From Devosia ginsengisoli (GTDB lineage Bacteria; Pseudomonadota; Alphaproteobacteria; Rhizobiales; Devosiaceae): a DNA stretch of 64,000 bases. The notes under the pieces were generated by a model. The model searched no databases, was not told where the DNA came from, and saw only the letters and a program-made list of their open reading frames with translations. Position 1 is the stretch's first letter. Each line of letters opens with the position of its first letter. The stretch covers positions 4,156,501 through 4,220,500 of the forward strand of contig NZ_CP042304.1 of assembly GCF_007859655.1 (NCBI RefSeq). Direction: 5' to 3'. Shown here one piece after another: positions 9,535 through 17,714 of this stretch. The translations under genes and the position numbers were made by a program.

Positions 9535-10469
9535 CACCAGTCCACCGATACGACAGCCGAATCCACCCACAGGAAATTCCGCACATTGGTGTGGGTGCGC
9601 ACGTCGAGACAGAAATTGAGCAGCCGCTCGCAGCCCCAGTAGGGGTGTTCGTAAAGCGGCACGGGAATGTCCCGCAGGTCCAGCGTCAGGTCGTTGACCT
9701 GCAATTCGCGGTTGCGGCGCGTCTCGGTGTCGAACACCCAGCGCAGGTAGTGCCAGTTCGCCTTGGTGGGGATTTCATTGTAGCACAGCGGCTGGTGGCC
9801 GCCCGGCACTTCTTCCCAGTCCTCGGGATTGATGACGTGGTAGTCGACCGGCGAGGCTGCGGTGCCGTTGCGCTCCATCTTGGTCGTGGGCTGCACCGAG
9901 GTCTTGTAATACCACTTCTGCACCAGCTTGCCGGTGTTGTCGGAGTTCATGTAGCGCAGCGCGCAGTGATAGCGCTCGCCGTCTTCGCCCTCGCCCACGT
10001 CATTGCTGAGCGTGAAGTCGCCGAACGATGACGCCGACACATCCTGGTTGCCGTCCCAATTGCCGGTATCGGCGCCTGAAGGCTTCAGCACCGTCTCCGC
10101 CTTGAAGGTGAAATACATCTCGAACTGCACCGCGCCGCGCTTGGCATAGGTGAAGCGCTTGATCGCCTGGCTCATATGGCCGGGCGTCGGGCGGGTCGCC
10201 AGCTTCATGGCATAGGTGCCGTCGATCGACCCATGCGTGCCCGTGTCGAAAAAGGTCATCGAGCTGAGCTGGGGCGGACGCAGGTCGCGCGCCTTGGTGC
10301 GCAGATTGTCCAGGTTGTTGTCGTGATTGCCGCTCAATTCGCACCAGCCATTGGTGCCGTTGTCGAAGTCGTTGACGAACAGGATTCGGGACAGCGGATT
10401 GAACCGACTGAGGGTCGTGTCGCTGCTGCGCAGCGCCCTCGTAAACGCTCGCTCCATTTCGTCTTCCAT
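9534..10469 (-). CDS. Protein of unknown function, beta-sandwich-like, in sugar ABC operon
   Basis: 311 residues, no signal peptide. The middle has a pattern like carbohydrate-binding or lectin-type beta-sandwiches: FVNDFDNGTNGW, GTHGSIDGTYAMKL, AVQFEMYFTFKAE, HYLRWVFDTETRRNRE, LEVND-like and RNFLWVDS segments. I cannot name the family with certainty. First gene of the operon, with an AGG ribosome-binding site six bases before the ATG and a LacI-type operator 43 bases upstream. A role in recognising or processing an oligosaccharide or glycoside is possible but unproven. Confidence 0.65.
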   Translation of the reverse strand: MEDEMERAFTRALRSSDTTLSRFNPLSRILFVNDFDNGTNGWCELSGNHDNNLDNLRTKARDLRPPQLSSMTFFDTGTHGSIDGTYAMKLATRPTPGHMSQAIKRFTYAKRGAVQFEMYFTFKAETVLKPSGADTGNWDGNQDVSASSFGDFTLSNDVGEGEDGERYHCALRYMNSDNTGKLVQKWYYKTSVQPTTKMERNGTAASPVDYHVINPEDWEEVPGGHQPLCYNEIPTKANWHYLRWVFDTETRRNRELQVNDLTLDLRDIPVPLYEHPYWGCERLLNFCLDVRTHTNVRNFLWVDSAVVSVDW

Positions 10470-10511
10470 CCTGCACCTGCTGAGTTGAGCTAAATCTTTC
10501 CTTGCAAACGC

Positions 10512-10529
10512 TATGAAAGCGCTTACATA
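10512..10529. promoter_or_regulatory. LacI-family operator in divergent promoter
   Basis: TATGAAAGCGCTTACATA, a palindrome with one mismatched pair and the central CG typical of LacI/GalR operators. It sits in the 17-bp spacer of a plausible promoter for the LacI gene (TTGCAA at 10503, CATATT at 10526), and 43 bases from the start of the divergent sugar operon. It could control both directions and give autoregulation. Confidence 0.65.
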
Positions 10530-10601
10530 TTGCGTCGATATCTGTTAGGACTGCCGCTGTCAAGGGTTGAGGAAGCGCCCCGCGCATGGTTGAAGTGTTC
10601 A

Positions 10602-11633
10602 ATGAAATCAGGCTCGAAGGCCCCGTCCATGCGGGATGGAAAGTCACATCGCATGGAGGATGTGGCAGTCGAGGCCAAGGTGTCCCTGGCCACGGTTTCC
10701 CGCGTCTTCAGTCAGCCCGATCTGGTGTCGGAAGAGACCAGGCAGCGCGTGCACGAGGCTGCCGCGCGGCTGCGCTATCTGCCCAACCTGATGGCGGGCA
10801 GCATGGCCGGCAAGCGCTCGCGCATCGTCGGTGCTCTGGTTCCCGCCATTGCCAGCCCCATCTTCTCCGAAACCATCAGTGGCCTGTCGAGCGTGCTGCG
10901 GGAAGCGCGCTACGAGTTGATGCTCAGCCAGAGCGGTTACGATCCGGAGCAGGAGCTTTCCATTCTGCAGGCTTTTCTCGGCCGCCGGGTCGATGCGATC
11001 GTGGTAGCCGGTGCGGTGATCACGCCGCCCAGCCGCGAATTGCTGCTGAACGCTGGCACGCCTGTGGTGGAAACCTGGGAACTCATTACCGAACCCATCG
11101 ACATGGCGGTGGGCTTCTCCAATCCCGATGCGGCAGCGGCTTCGGCGCGCTTCCTCATCGACAGGGGCTATCGCCGTTTGGGCTTCATCGGCGGCACGGA
11201 TCGCCGCTCGATGCAGCGTCTCGAGGGGTTCAGTGCGGCTTTGCGCAAGGCCGGTCTCGCCGACCCGCAGGCGATCAGCATCAAATCGCCCGCCCCGTCA
11301 TCCTTCATGGAAGGTGGTGCGGCCATGGATCGAATGCTGCGCCAGGACCAGAAGGTGGATGCGGTCTTCTGCACCAACGACCTGCTGGCGGCCGGCGCGC
11401 TGTTCGAGTGCCAGCGTCGCGGCCTTGCGGTGCCGGGCGACATTGCCGTGATGGGCTTTTCCAATCTCGACATTTCAGAGGTCACGGTACCGGCTTTGAC
11501 CACCGTTCAGGTGGGTGCCCGCGAGATCGGCAGCCAGGCCGCCCAGATGATTCTCGATCGCATCGAGGGGCAGGGTGCGCGCCCGCTCCCGCTCGACACC
11601 GGCTTCTCCATCATCGAGCGCCAGAGCACCTGA
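10602..11633 (+). CDS. LacI-family transcriptional regulator
   Basis: 343 residues from ATG 10602. N-terminal helix-turn-helix with RMEDVAVEAKVSLATVSRVF (about 17-36) and hinge RYLPNLMAGSMAGKRS, followed by a periplasmic-binding-like effector domain (IVGALVPAIASPIFSE onward). Such proteins release DNA or bind it when a sugar is bound. Divergent from the sugar operon and upstream of a sugar-binding protein gene, with a palindromic operator between. An earlier in-frame start at 10530 would overlap the promoter. Confidence 0.92.
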   Translation: MKSGSKAPSMRDGKSHRMEDVAVEAKVSLATVSRVFSQPDLVSEETRQRVHEAAARLRYLPNLMAGSMAGKRSRIVGALVPAIASPIFSETISGLSSVLREARYELMLSQSGYDPEQELSILQAFLGRRVDAIVVAGAVITPPSRELLLNAGTPVVETWELITEPIDMAVGFSNPDAAAASARFLIDRGYRRLGFIGGTDRRSMQRLEGFSAALRKAGLADPQAISIKSPAPSSFMEGGAAMDRMLRQDQKVDAVFCTNDLLAAGALFECQRRGLAVPGDIAVMGFSNLDISEVTVPALTTVQVGAREIGSQAAQMILDRIEGQGARPLPLDTGFSIIERQST

Positions 11634-11756
11634 GCCTCGATACGCCTTCAAACCCCTTTGCCGTGGGCGCTTTCGTGCGCCTGCCCCTCAATCTCCCGGT
11701 TGAATCAGCCGGGGATCACGCCAGCCTTTTCTAAATCCAATGGGAGGAAACCTCTG

Positions 11757-13034
11757 ATGAAACTTGCCAGACTTATCGCCGCGACGGCGCTTGCGGGCAT
11801 AGCCCTGATCGGGCCGAGTGCCGCGCAGGACGCCACCACGCTCACCATCATTTCCCACCGCGTGCACGAAAACGTGGCGCGTGGCCTGGGGGCCGGTTCG
11901 GGCGGCGGCGACATCATGGGCGAATGGGCCCAGCAGAATAACGTCAATCTCAACTGGATCACCGCCGACATCGATCCGCTGCATGATCGCCTGTTGCGCG
12001 AACTGACCCTGCCCCAGGGCTCGATCGACGTGGCTTTCATCATCAACAAATACGCCACGCCCCGCCTGACCCGCATGCTCGAGCCGCTCGACGGCTACAT
12101 GGCCGACCAGCCCATCGAGGATGCCGACGGCATTCCGGCAAAGCTCCTGGCGGGCCTCACCATCGATGACCACGTCTTCGGCATCCCCTTCCGCCACGCC
12201 ACCACCGGCATGCATTACAACATGGCCAATATCGAAGCGGCCGGCCTGCAGGGTCCGCCCACCTCGATCGAGCAGGTGGTCGAATATGCTCGCGCGCTCA
12301 CCCGCAAGGATGAAGATGGCAACCAGGTCTACGGCCTGACCGTCCCCGCCGGTTCTGGCCCCTTCGCCATCCTGTCGCTGTTTGCCGGCTTCGGCGCCGA
12401 GCTGTTCGACCAGGACATGAATGTCACGGCCAATTCGTCGGAAATGATCGAAGCCCTGACCACGATGCGCGCCCTGTTCGAGGAAGGCGTCCTGCCGCCT
12501 AACCTGGCCACGCTCAGCATCGACGAGGTCATCACCCTGGTCCAGCAGGGCCGCACCGGCCTCGCCTTCGACCCCTTCGCTCGCTACGGCACCTTCAACA
12601 GCGCCGATGCCGCCAAATATCCGGGCCAGGTGCTGGTCGCTGCCATTCCCGCACGGGAAGGGGCCGAACCCGCCGTCGTCGCCATGACCGAAATCTGGGC
12701 CATGGTGATCCCGGCCAATTCCCCCCACAAGGACCTCGCCTGGGACTTCGTCCGCACCCTGTCAGGTCCCGATGCCACCATCCGCGCCGCCGTCAATGGC
12801 AACGGGCCGATCCGCCCGGTTGCCTATGACGATGAACGCGTCCAGCAGATGCTGCCTTATTGGCAGGCGGAAGCCGAGGCCATCGCCAACGCCGTCATGC
12901 TGCCCTCCCACTATGATGCCGCGGCCGAAACCGGCCAGATATTCATGGAAGAGTTCCAGTCGGCCGTACTCGGCTTCAAGTCCCCCGAGGACGCCGCTGC
13001 CGCCATGCAGCAGCGCATCGAAGCGCAGTTCTAA
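11757..13034 (+). CDS. Extracellular sugar-binding protein of ABC importer
   Basis: 425 residues. A Sec signal peptide occupies about residues 1-23 (basic start, hydrophobic core, SAAQ cleavage region). The mature part is of the MalE/UgpB type (solute-binding family 1). A strong GGGAGGAAA ribosome-binding site precedes ATG 11757. Likely supplies substrate to the MalF/MalG/MalK-type transporter encoded divergently at 5-9 kb. Ends at a hairpin terminator. Confidence 0.92.
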   Translation: MKLARLIAATALAGIALIGPSAAQDATTLTIISHRVHENVARGLGAGSGGGDIMGEWAQQNNVNLNWITADIDPLHDRLLRELTLPQGSIDVAFIINKYATPRLTRMLEPLDGYMADQPIEDADGIPAKLLAGLTIDDHVFGIPFRHATTGMHYNMANIEAAGLQGPPTSIEQVVEYARALTRKDEDGNQVYGLTVPAGSGPFAILSLFAGFGAELFDQDMNVTANSSEMIEALTTMRALFEEGVLPPNLATLSIDEVITLVQQGRTGLAFDPFARYGTFNSADAAKYPGQVLVAAIPAREGAEPAVVAMTEIWAMVIPANSPHKDLAWDFVRTLSGPDATIRAAVNGNGPIRPVAYDDERVQQMLPYWQAEAEAIANAVMLPSHYDAAAETGQIFMEEFQSAVLGFKSPEDAAAAMQQRIEAQF

Positions 13035-13044
13035 TACTAACGCA

Positions 13045-13074
13045 GCGCCCGGGACGACAGTCCCGGGCGCCTTT
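13045..13074 (+). terminator. Intrinsic terminator after the binding-protein gene
   Basis: Perfect 11-bp stem GCGCCCGGGAC/GTCCCGGGCGC with loop GACA, followed by CTTT. The T-run is short but the stem is very stable. It separates the binding protein from the GMC oxidoreductase. Confidence 0.7.
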
Positions 13075-13117
13075 CCCTGCCCGAAATCCCATCCTGTTGC
13101 CTCTGCCGGAGCTTGTC

Positions 13118-14740
13118 ATGGCCGAATTGAACGCGCCGGATCACGTCGACTACGTCATTGTCGGCGCCGGTTCGGCTGGCTGCGTGTTGGCGGCCCGGCT
13201 GACTGAAAAGCCCGGCGTCACCGTCGCTCTGGTCGAGGCCGGCGGCGCCGATAGCAATCCCTGGATTCGCGTGCCCCTCGGTTTCGGCAAGCTGGTCCGC
13301 AATCCCTCCGTGTTATGGGACTATCGCACCGAGCCCGAACCTGCCCTCGGCGGAAGGCAATTGAGCTTTCCCCGTGGCCGCGTGCTTGGCGGCTCCAGCA
13401 GCGTCAATGGCCTTGTCTGGCTGCGCGGCGCCCGGCAGGATTTCGATGGCTGGGCCAAATCCGGCGCATCCGGCTGGTCCTTCGACGAAGTACTCCCCTA
13501 TTTCCGCCGCTCCGAGCGCATGCTCGCCCCTTCCGATGATACCGCGCTGCATGGCTATGAAGGCCCCGTACCCGTCTCCAACGGTCGGCCCTCGGCCGCC
13601 GCGCGCGCCTTCGTCGCCGCCGCGCAGCAAGCCGGCCATGCGGCCAATCCCGATTTCAACGGTGCCCGCCTGCACGGCGCCGGCCTTGCTCCCACCAATA
13701 TTGAGCGCGGTCGTCGCGTCTCCATGGCCGATGCCTATCTGCGGCCGGCCCTTCGCCGGCAGGCCGGGATTTTCTCGGTGCTGGGCGCCACGGTCTCCTC
13801 GCTGATCATGGAAGAGGGCAGGGCAGCCGGCGTCAGGCTGCGCCTCGCCGATGGCAGCCAACACACCATCCGCGCCGGACGCGAGACCATTCTTGCCGCC
13901 GGCGTTACCAACACGCCGCAACTGCTCATGCTCTCGGGCATCGGCCCGGCTGCGCATCTGCGCGACATGGATATCGCTCCCATTGCCGATCTACCGGTCG
14001 GCGACGGCCTGCAGGACCATGTCCTGGCCCGCACCGGCTATCACAGCCGCGATGTCCTCACCCTCAATGGCGTCATGAGAAATCCCCTGCGCCAGGTCGC
14101 GGCGGGGCTCGAATATGCTTTCGCCCGCCGTGGCCCGCTCGCCATTGCCGCCACCGAAGCCTGCCTTTTCGCCGATGTCCTGCCGCGTGGCGATTCTAGC
14201 GATCATGCCCCCGACGTGCAGATCCAGTTCGCCAATTTCCTCATCGAGGATTACCAGCGCGGCCTCGGCCCGACGCAAGGCTTCGTCTATAGCGTTTGCG
14301 TCTGCCGCCCCCATAGCCGCGGCACCATCCGCCTCGCCAGCCCCGATCCCGCCGCGTCACCGGCGATCCAGGCGAACTATCTCGCTGACGACCGCGACAT
14401 GGCCGCCACTTTGGCCGGACTGCGTCTCTGCATGAACCTTTCGCGGCAACCCGCGCTTCAGGCCATAACCGCCCGCCGCGTCGCTCCGATCGATACCGAT
14501 AGCGACGCCGCCCTCGCCGACTATGTCCGCGAAACCGCCGCCACCGTCTTCCATCCCTGCGGCACGGTGCGCATGGGGCAGGGCGCTGACGCCGCCCTGA
14601 CGCCCGACCTGCGCGTCAAGGGTATCCGCGACTTGCGCGTCTGCGACGCCTCGGTCATGCCGGTAATTCCCTCCACCAATATCCACGCCGCGACCGTGAT
14701 GGTCGCAGAAAAGGCCGCTGACCTGATCCTGGCTGCGTAG
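13118..14740 (+). CDS. GMC-family FAD oxidoreductase (choline/alcohol dehydrogenase-like)
   Basis: 540 residues. Flavoenzyme oxidising an alcohol group. N-terminal FAD site VGAGSAGCVLAARL (about 15-28), GMC signature PRGRVLGGSSSVNGL, second signature GVTNTPQLLMLSGIGP, active-site His in TVFHPCGTVRMG and the C-terminal NIHAATVMVAEKAAD. No signal peptide, so cytoplasmic. The ATG at 13118 is preferred over an upstream TTG at 13097. Follows the sugar-binding protein after a terminator; it may use the imported polyol or sugar, but could be independent. Confidence 0.9.
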   Translation: MAELNAPDHVDYVIVGAGSAGCVLAARLTEKPGVTVALVEAGGADSNPWIRVPLGFGKLVRNPSVLWDYRTEPEPALGGRQLSFPRGRVLGGSSSVNGLVWLRGARQDFDGWAKSGASGWSFDEVLPYFRRSERMLAPSDDTALHGYEGPVPVSNGRPSAAARAFVAAAQQAGHAANPDFNGARLHGAGLAPTNIERGRRVSMADAYLRPALRRQAGIFSVLGATVSSLIMEEGRAAGVRLRLADGSQHTIRAGRETILAAGVTNTPQLLMLSGIGPAAHLRDMDIAPIADLPVGDGLQDHVLARTGYHSRDVLTLNGVMRNPLRQVAAGLEYAFARRGPLAIAATEACLFADVLPRGDSSDHAPDVQIQFANFLIEDYQRGLGPTQGFVYSVCVCRPHSRGTIRLASPDPAASPAIQANYLADDRDMAATLAGLRLCMNLSRQPALQAITARRVAPIDTDSDAALADYVRETAATVFHPCGTVRMGQGADAALTPDLRVKGIRDLRVCDASVMPVIPSTNIHAATVMVAEKAADLILAA

Positions 14741-15342
14741 GCGCTAAAACGCCCCGCCATTTGCAGGAATCTGATGTGCAGCAATGCGTTGCATTGAACT
14801 GCCGCTTGTTGATTGCCGGCACGGTGGCGCTTACTGCCGCGCCGCCAGTCTCTGGTATGGAAGGGAGAGTTTACGCCTGCTGTCCGGCGCAGGAAAATCG
14901 GCCCTGCCACATCGCGCCGGCAGATTGTATGCTACGAAAGTGTCGTATTAAACCACTGGTATCTATGTCTATTTCTGAAGCGAGGGCGCTGTACTGACAT
15001 TCTGTGTATTAGCGATAATGTCCAATGTATCGTCAATTGACGCTGAATGACCTGTATCGTTTTCCTTTGCCGATAGGCAGCTAAAGGGCTCAGGGAAGAA
15101 CATTCGGCCAAGCCGGAATATTTAAGTAACATTGATATAATCCGAAAATTAGCAGAAATTAAACCTGAGATATTTGGATATACTGAAAAACAAAATGTGA
15201 TCTTCGGGAAGTCACGTCTGTGAGATTCAAAAAAACCGTCCAGAAGATACTTGCTCGCCAACCGATCTAGTCGTAGGTTGGCAGCGATGCCTGCGCAGAA
15301 AGCGGCGTTGGTCCCCCGAGATTCTGTTGAGGAGAATTTTGT
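14741..15342. other. 602-bp non-coding stretch, AT-rich in its second half
   Basis: No convincing gene: the short open frames present have no ribosome-binding site and no recognisable protein. From about 14930 to 15260 the sequence is clearly richer in A and T than the rest of the window, with a TATAAT at 15136-15141 and an imperfect inverted repeat TTCGGCC/GGCCGGAA-like at about 15104-15120. It leads to the Rieske gene, which has a GAGGAGA ribosome-binding site at 15330-15336. Probably the promoter and long leader of the Rieske-PQQ operon. Confidence 0.5.
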
Positions 15343-15939
15343 ATGCCTAAGTCCAACTCGCGTGTTGAGCGCGAGAATGATGATGTTTGCCTGGCGGAGG
15401 ACAATGTCATCAACCGCCGTACCTTATTTTCAGCCATTGCCGGCATGGGTGTCCTGGCCGCCACTGGGGCCGCGGTGCAGGCCCAGGAAGACGATGGCCC
15501 GGCGCCTGGCGATATCCTGGTCAATTCCAAGGGCGGCGCCGTGCTGACGCCGGCCGATATCGATCCCACGGCCAAGACCGTCGTGATCGCCTATGCCCAG
15601 GATGCTGCCGGCAACGTCAAGAAGGGCAACAAGAACAAGATCGCCGTGGTCAAGGTCGACCCCGCCAATGTCGGCAGCGAGTCCGAGGGCCGCGGCGCGG
15701 ATGGCCTGATGGCCTATTCCGCCATCTGCACCCATGCCGGGTGCGAGGTGAAGTCCTTCCTCCCCGACCGGGGAATCATGCGTTGCCCGTGCCATGGGTC
15801 CGAATTCGATCCGGCCAATAATGGCGTCGTGGAAAAGGGGCCGGCCAAGCATCGGCTGGCCAGCCTGGTGATCGCGGTCGAAGACGACCAGATCGTCATC
15901 AAGGAAGGGTTTGACGCCGAAGTCGGCGCCCAATCGTAA
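15343..15939 (+). CDS. Tat-exported Rieske [2Fe-2S] protein
   Basis: 198 residues. An N-terminal twin-arginine signal is visible (INRRTLF at 23-29, then hydrophobic IAGMGVLAATGAAV and AQA-like cleavage site at about 47). Both Rieske cluster motifs are intact: CTHAGC (Cys129, His131, Cys134) and CPCHGS (Cys148, His151), with the usual two extra Cys for the disulfide. It would carry single electrons in the periplasm. Its stop lies 23 bases before the PQQ dehydrogenase ATG, with no terminator between, so the two are one operon. It resembles small Rieske subunits such as those of arsenite oxidase or bc1 complexes, but neither system is nearby. The most economical idea is that it accepts electrons from the PQQ enzyme. 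Confidence 0.92.
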   Translation: MPKSNSRVERENDDVCLAEDNVINRRTLFSAIAGMGVLAATGAAVQAQEDDGPAPGDILVNSKGGAVLTPADIDPTAKTVVIAYAQDAAGNVKKGNKNKIAVVKVDPANVGSESEGRGADGLMAYSAICTHAGCEVKSFLPDRGIMRCPCHGSEFDPANNGVVEKGPAKHRLASLVIAVEDDQIVIKEGFDAEVGAQS

Positions 15940-15962
15940 AAAAATATTAGTTGGAGGATATT

Positions 15963-17711
15963 ATGCAAGCCAAGCATCTTGGTTTTGTAGCTCTGGCATC
16001 TGTGCTGATGCTGGGCGCTGTTTACGCGCAGGATTCCTTTGGAATCACCGACTACCCCCCGATCACTGAAGACCAGTTGGTCAATCCGGCGCCGGGTGAC
16101 TGGCCCATGTATCGCCGGACCTATGATGGTCAGGGCTATAGCCCGCTCGATCAGATCAACAAGGATAACGTGGCCCAGCTCGTTCCGGCCTGGTCCTATT
16201 CGACCGGCGTCGTGGAAGGCCACGAATCCCCACCGGTCGTGGTCAATGGCGTGATGTTCGTCACCACGCCCGAGCACCATGTGTTTGCGCTCAATGCGGC
16301 CACCGGCCAGCTCTACTGGAAATACACGGCCGACATCACCGAGAACACCAACCCGTCCCACCCCACCAATCGTGGCGTGGCCGTGCTGGGTGACAAGGTG
16401 TTCTATGCCGCCCATGACGCGACGCTCGTGGCGCTCGATGCCAAGACCGGCGAAGAAGTCTGGTCCACCGAAGTCGCCAATGTCGATGAAGCCTACTACA
16501 TGACGCTGGCGCCGCTGGTTGCCGACGGCAAGGTGCTGATCGGCGTCTCGGGCGGTGAATACGGCATCCGCGGCTTCGTGGCCGCTTATGATGCTGAGAC
16601 CGGCGAGGAAGCCTGGAAGACCTACACCATCCCGGCTCCCGATGAGCCGGGTGGCGATACCTGGCCGGCTGGTGCCTATGTGACCGGTGCCGGTTCGACC
16701 TGGTCGACGGGCAACTACGACCCCGAGAGCAAGCTGGTCTATTGGGGCGTCGGCAATGCCGGTCCCTGGATGGGCGACCAGCGCCCTGGCGACAACCTCT
16801 ATACCGCTTCGACCATCGCTCTCGATGTCGAGACCGGTGAGATCAAGGGTCACTTCCAGTACAGCCACAATGAATCGTTCGACTGGGACGAGGTCACGGC
16901 CCCGATCCTGGTGGACCTTCCCAACAAGGATGGCGAAACCGTCAAGGGCCTGGTCAATCCGACCCGCAGCGGCATCCTCTGGGCGCTGGAACGTACGTCG
17001 GAAGGCCCGATCAACTTCATCTGGGGCGAGAAATACGTTCCGGGCGACGTGATCACCGACATCGATGCGGAAACCGGCCGCGTCAGCTATGACGAGAGCA
17101 AGAAGCCGTCCACGGGCACGACCAAGACCTATTGCCCGTCGGTCCATGGCGGTCGCGATTGGCCGTCCACGGCCTATAGCCCCGATACCGGGCTGCTCTA
17201 CATCCCGGCCAACGCCAACATGTGCACCGAACTGACCGGCGCCGAAGTTGAATACGAAGCTGGCCAGCCCTTCATCGGTTTCGACTCGCTGGAATTCCAG
17301 GTTACCGACGATGCCGAATATATCGGTTCGGTCCAGGCTTGGGACGTAGCCACCGGCGAAATGAAGTGGGAGCACAAGTTCCCGCGCTCGGGTAACTGGG
17401 GTCCGATTCTGGCGACCGGCGGCGGCCTGATCTTCTCGGGCGGCACCAATGACCGCATGTTCCGCGCCTATGATGCGGAAAACGGTGATGTGCTGTGGGA
17501 ACAGAAGCTCAACTCCGGCGTCATCGGCACGCCTTCGACCTTCGAGGTCGATGGCAAGCAGTATGTCGCCGTGCAGGCCGGCTACGGCGTTGATGCGGTG
17601 TTCAACAACACCGTGATTGCCGAACACTTCGGCATCAGCTCGGACGTGCCGCAGGGCGGCGTGGTCTGGGTCTTCGAAGTCAAGGACGGCGCCGTCGCTT
17701 CGGCGGAATAA
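15963..17711 (+). CDS. PQQ-dependent alcohol-type dehydrogenase with lanthanide-type metal site
   Basis: 582 residues, periplasmic (Sec signal 1-22, cleavage after VYA). Eight-bladed propeller with repeated tryptophan-docking motifs (LDAKTGEEVW, YDAETGEEAW, WDVATGEMKW). Metal and catalytic residues can be aligned with methanol dehydrogenases: Glu199 in SGGEYGIRG, Asn265 in GNAGPW, catalytic Asp307 and an additional Asp309 in FDWDE. The extra Asp two residues after the catalytic Asp is the mark of lanthanide-dependent XoxF/ExaF/PedH-type enzymes. The usual adjacent Cys-Cys near the PQQ is missing (NPSHPTNRGVA at 130-140), and there is no C-terminal cytochrome domain. GGAGG precedes ATG 15963. 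Substrate unknown; alcohol or aldehyde expected. Confidence 0.93.
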   Translation: MQAKHLGFVALASVLMLGAVYAQDSFGITDYPPITEDQLVNPAPGDWPMYRRTYDGQGYSPLDQINKDNVAQLVPAWSYSTGVVEGHESPPVVVNGVMFVTTPEHHVFALNAATGQLYWKYTADITENTNPSHPTNRGVAVLGDKVFYAAHDATLVALDAKTGEEVWSTEVANVDEAYYMTLAPLVADGKVLIGVSGGEYGIRGFVAAYDAETGEEAWKTYTIPAPDEPGGDTWPAGAYVTGAGSTWSTGNYDPESKLVYWGVGNAGPWMGDQRPGDNLYTASTIALDVETGEIKGHFQYSHNESFDWDEVTAPILVDLPNKDGETVKGLVNPTRSGILWALERTSEGPINFIWGEKYVPGDVITDIDAETGRVSYDESKKPSTGTTKTYCPSVHGGRDWPSTAYSPDTGLLYIPANANMCTELTGAEVEYEAGQPFIGFDSLEFQVTDDAEYIGSVQAWDVATGEMKWEHKFPRSGNWGPILATGGGLIFSGGTNDRMFRAYDAENGDVLWEQKLNSGVIGTPSTFEVDGKQYVAVQAGYGVDAVFNNTVIAEHFGISSDVPQGGVVWVFEVKDGAVASAE

Positions 17712-17714
17712 CGC

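Noticed and set aside
14761..14997. 78-codon plus-strand open frame after the GMC gene
   Set aside because: Low-complexity composition, no start signal, no family features.
14932..15261. 109-codon minus-strand open frame in the AT-rich gap
   Set aside because: No ribosome-binding site, no recognisable protein features; it lies in the likely promoter/leader of the Rieske operon.
15714..17627. 637-codon open frame antisense to the Rieske and PQQ genes
   Set aside because: A mirror of high-GC codon bias; the sense strand carries all recognisable motifs.
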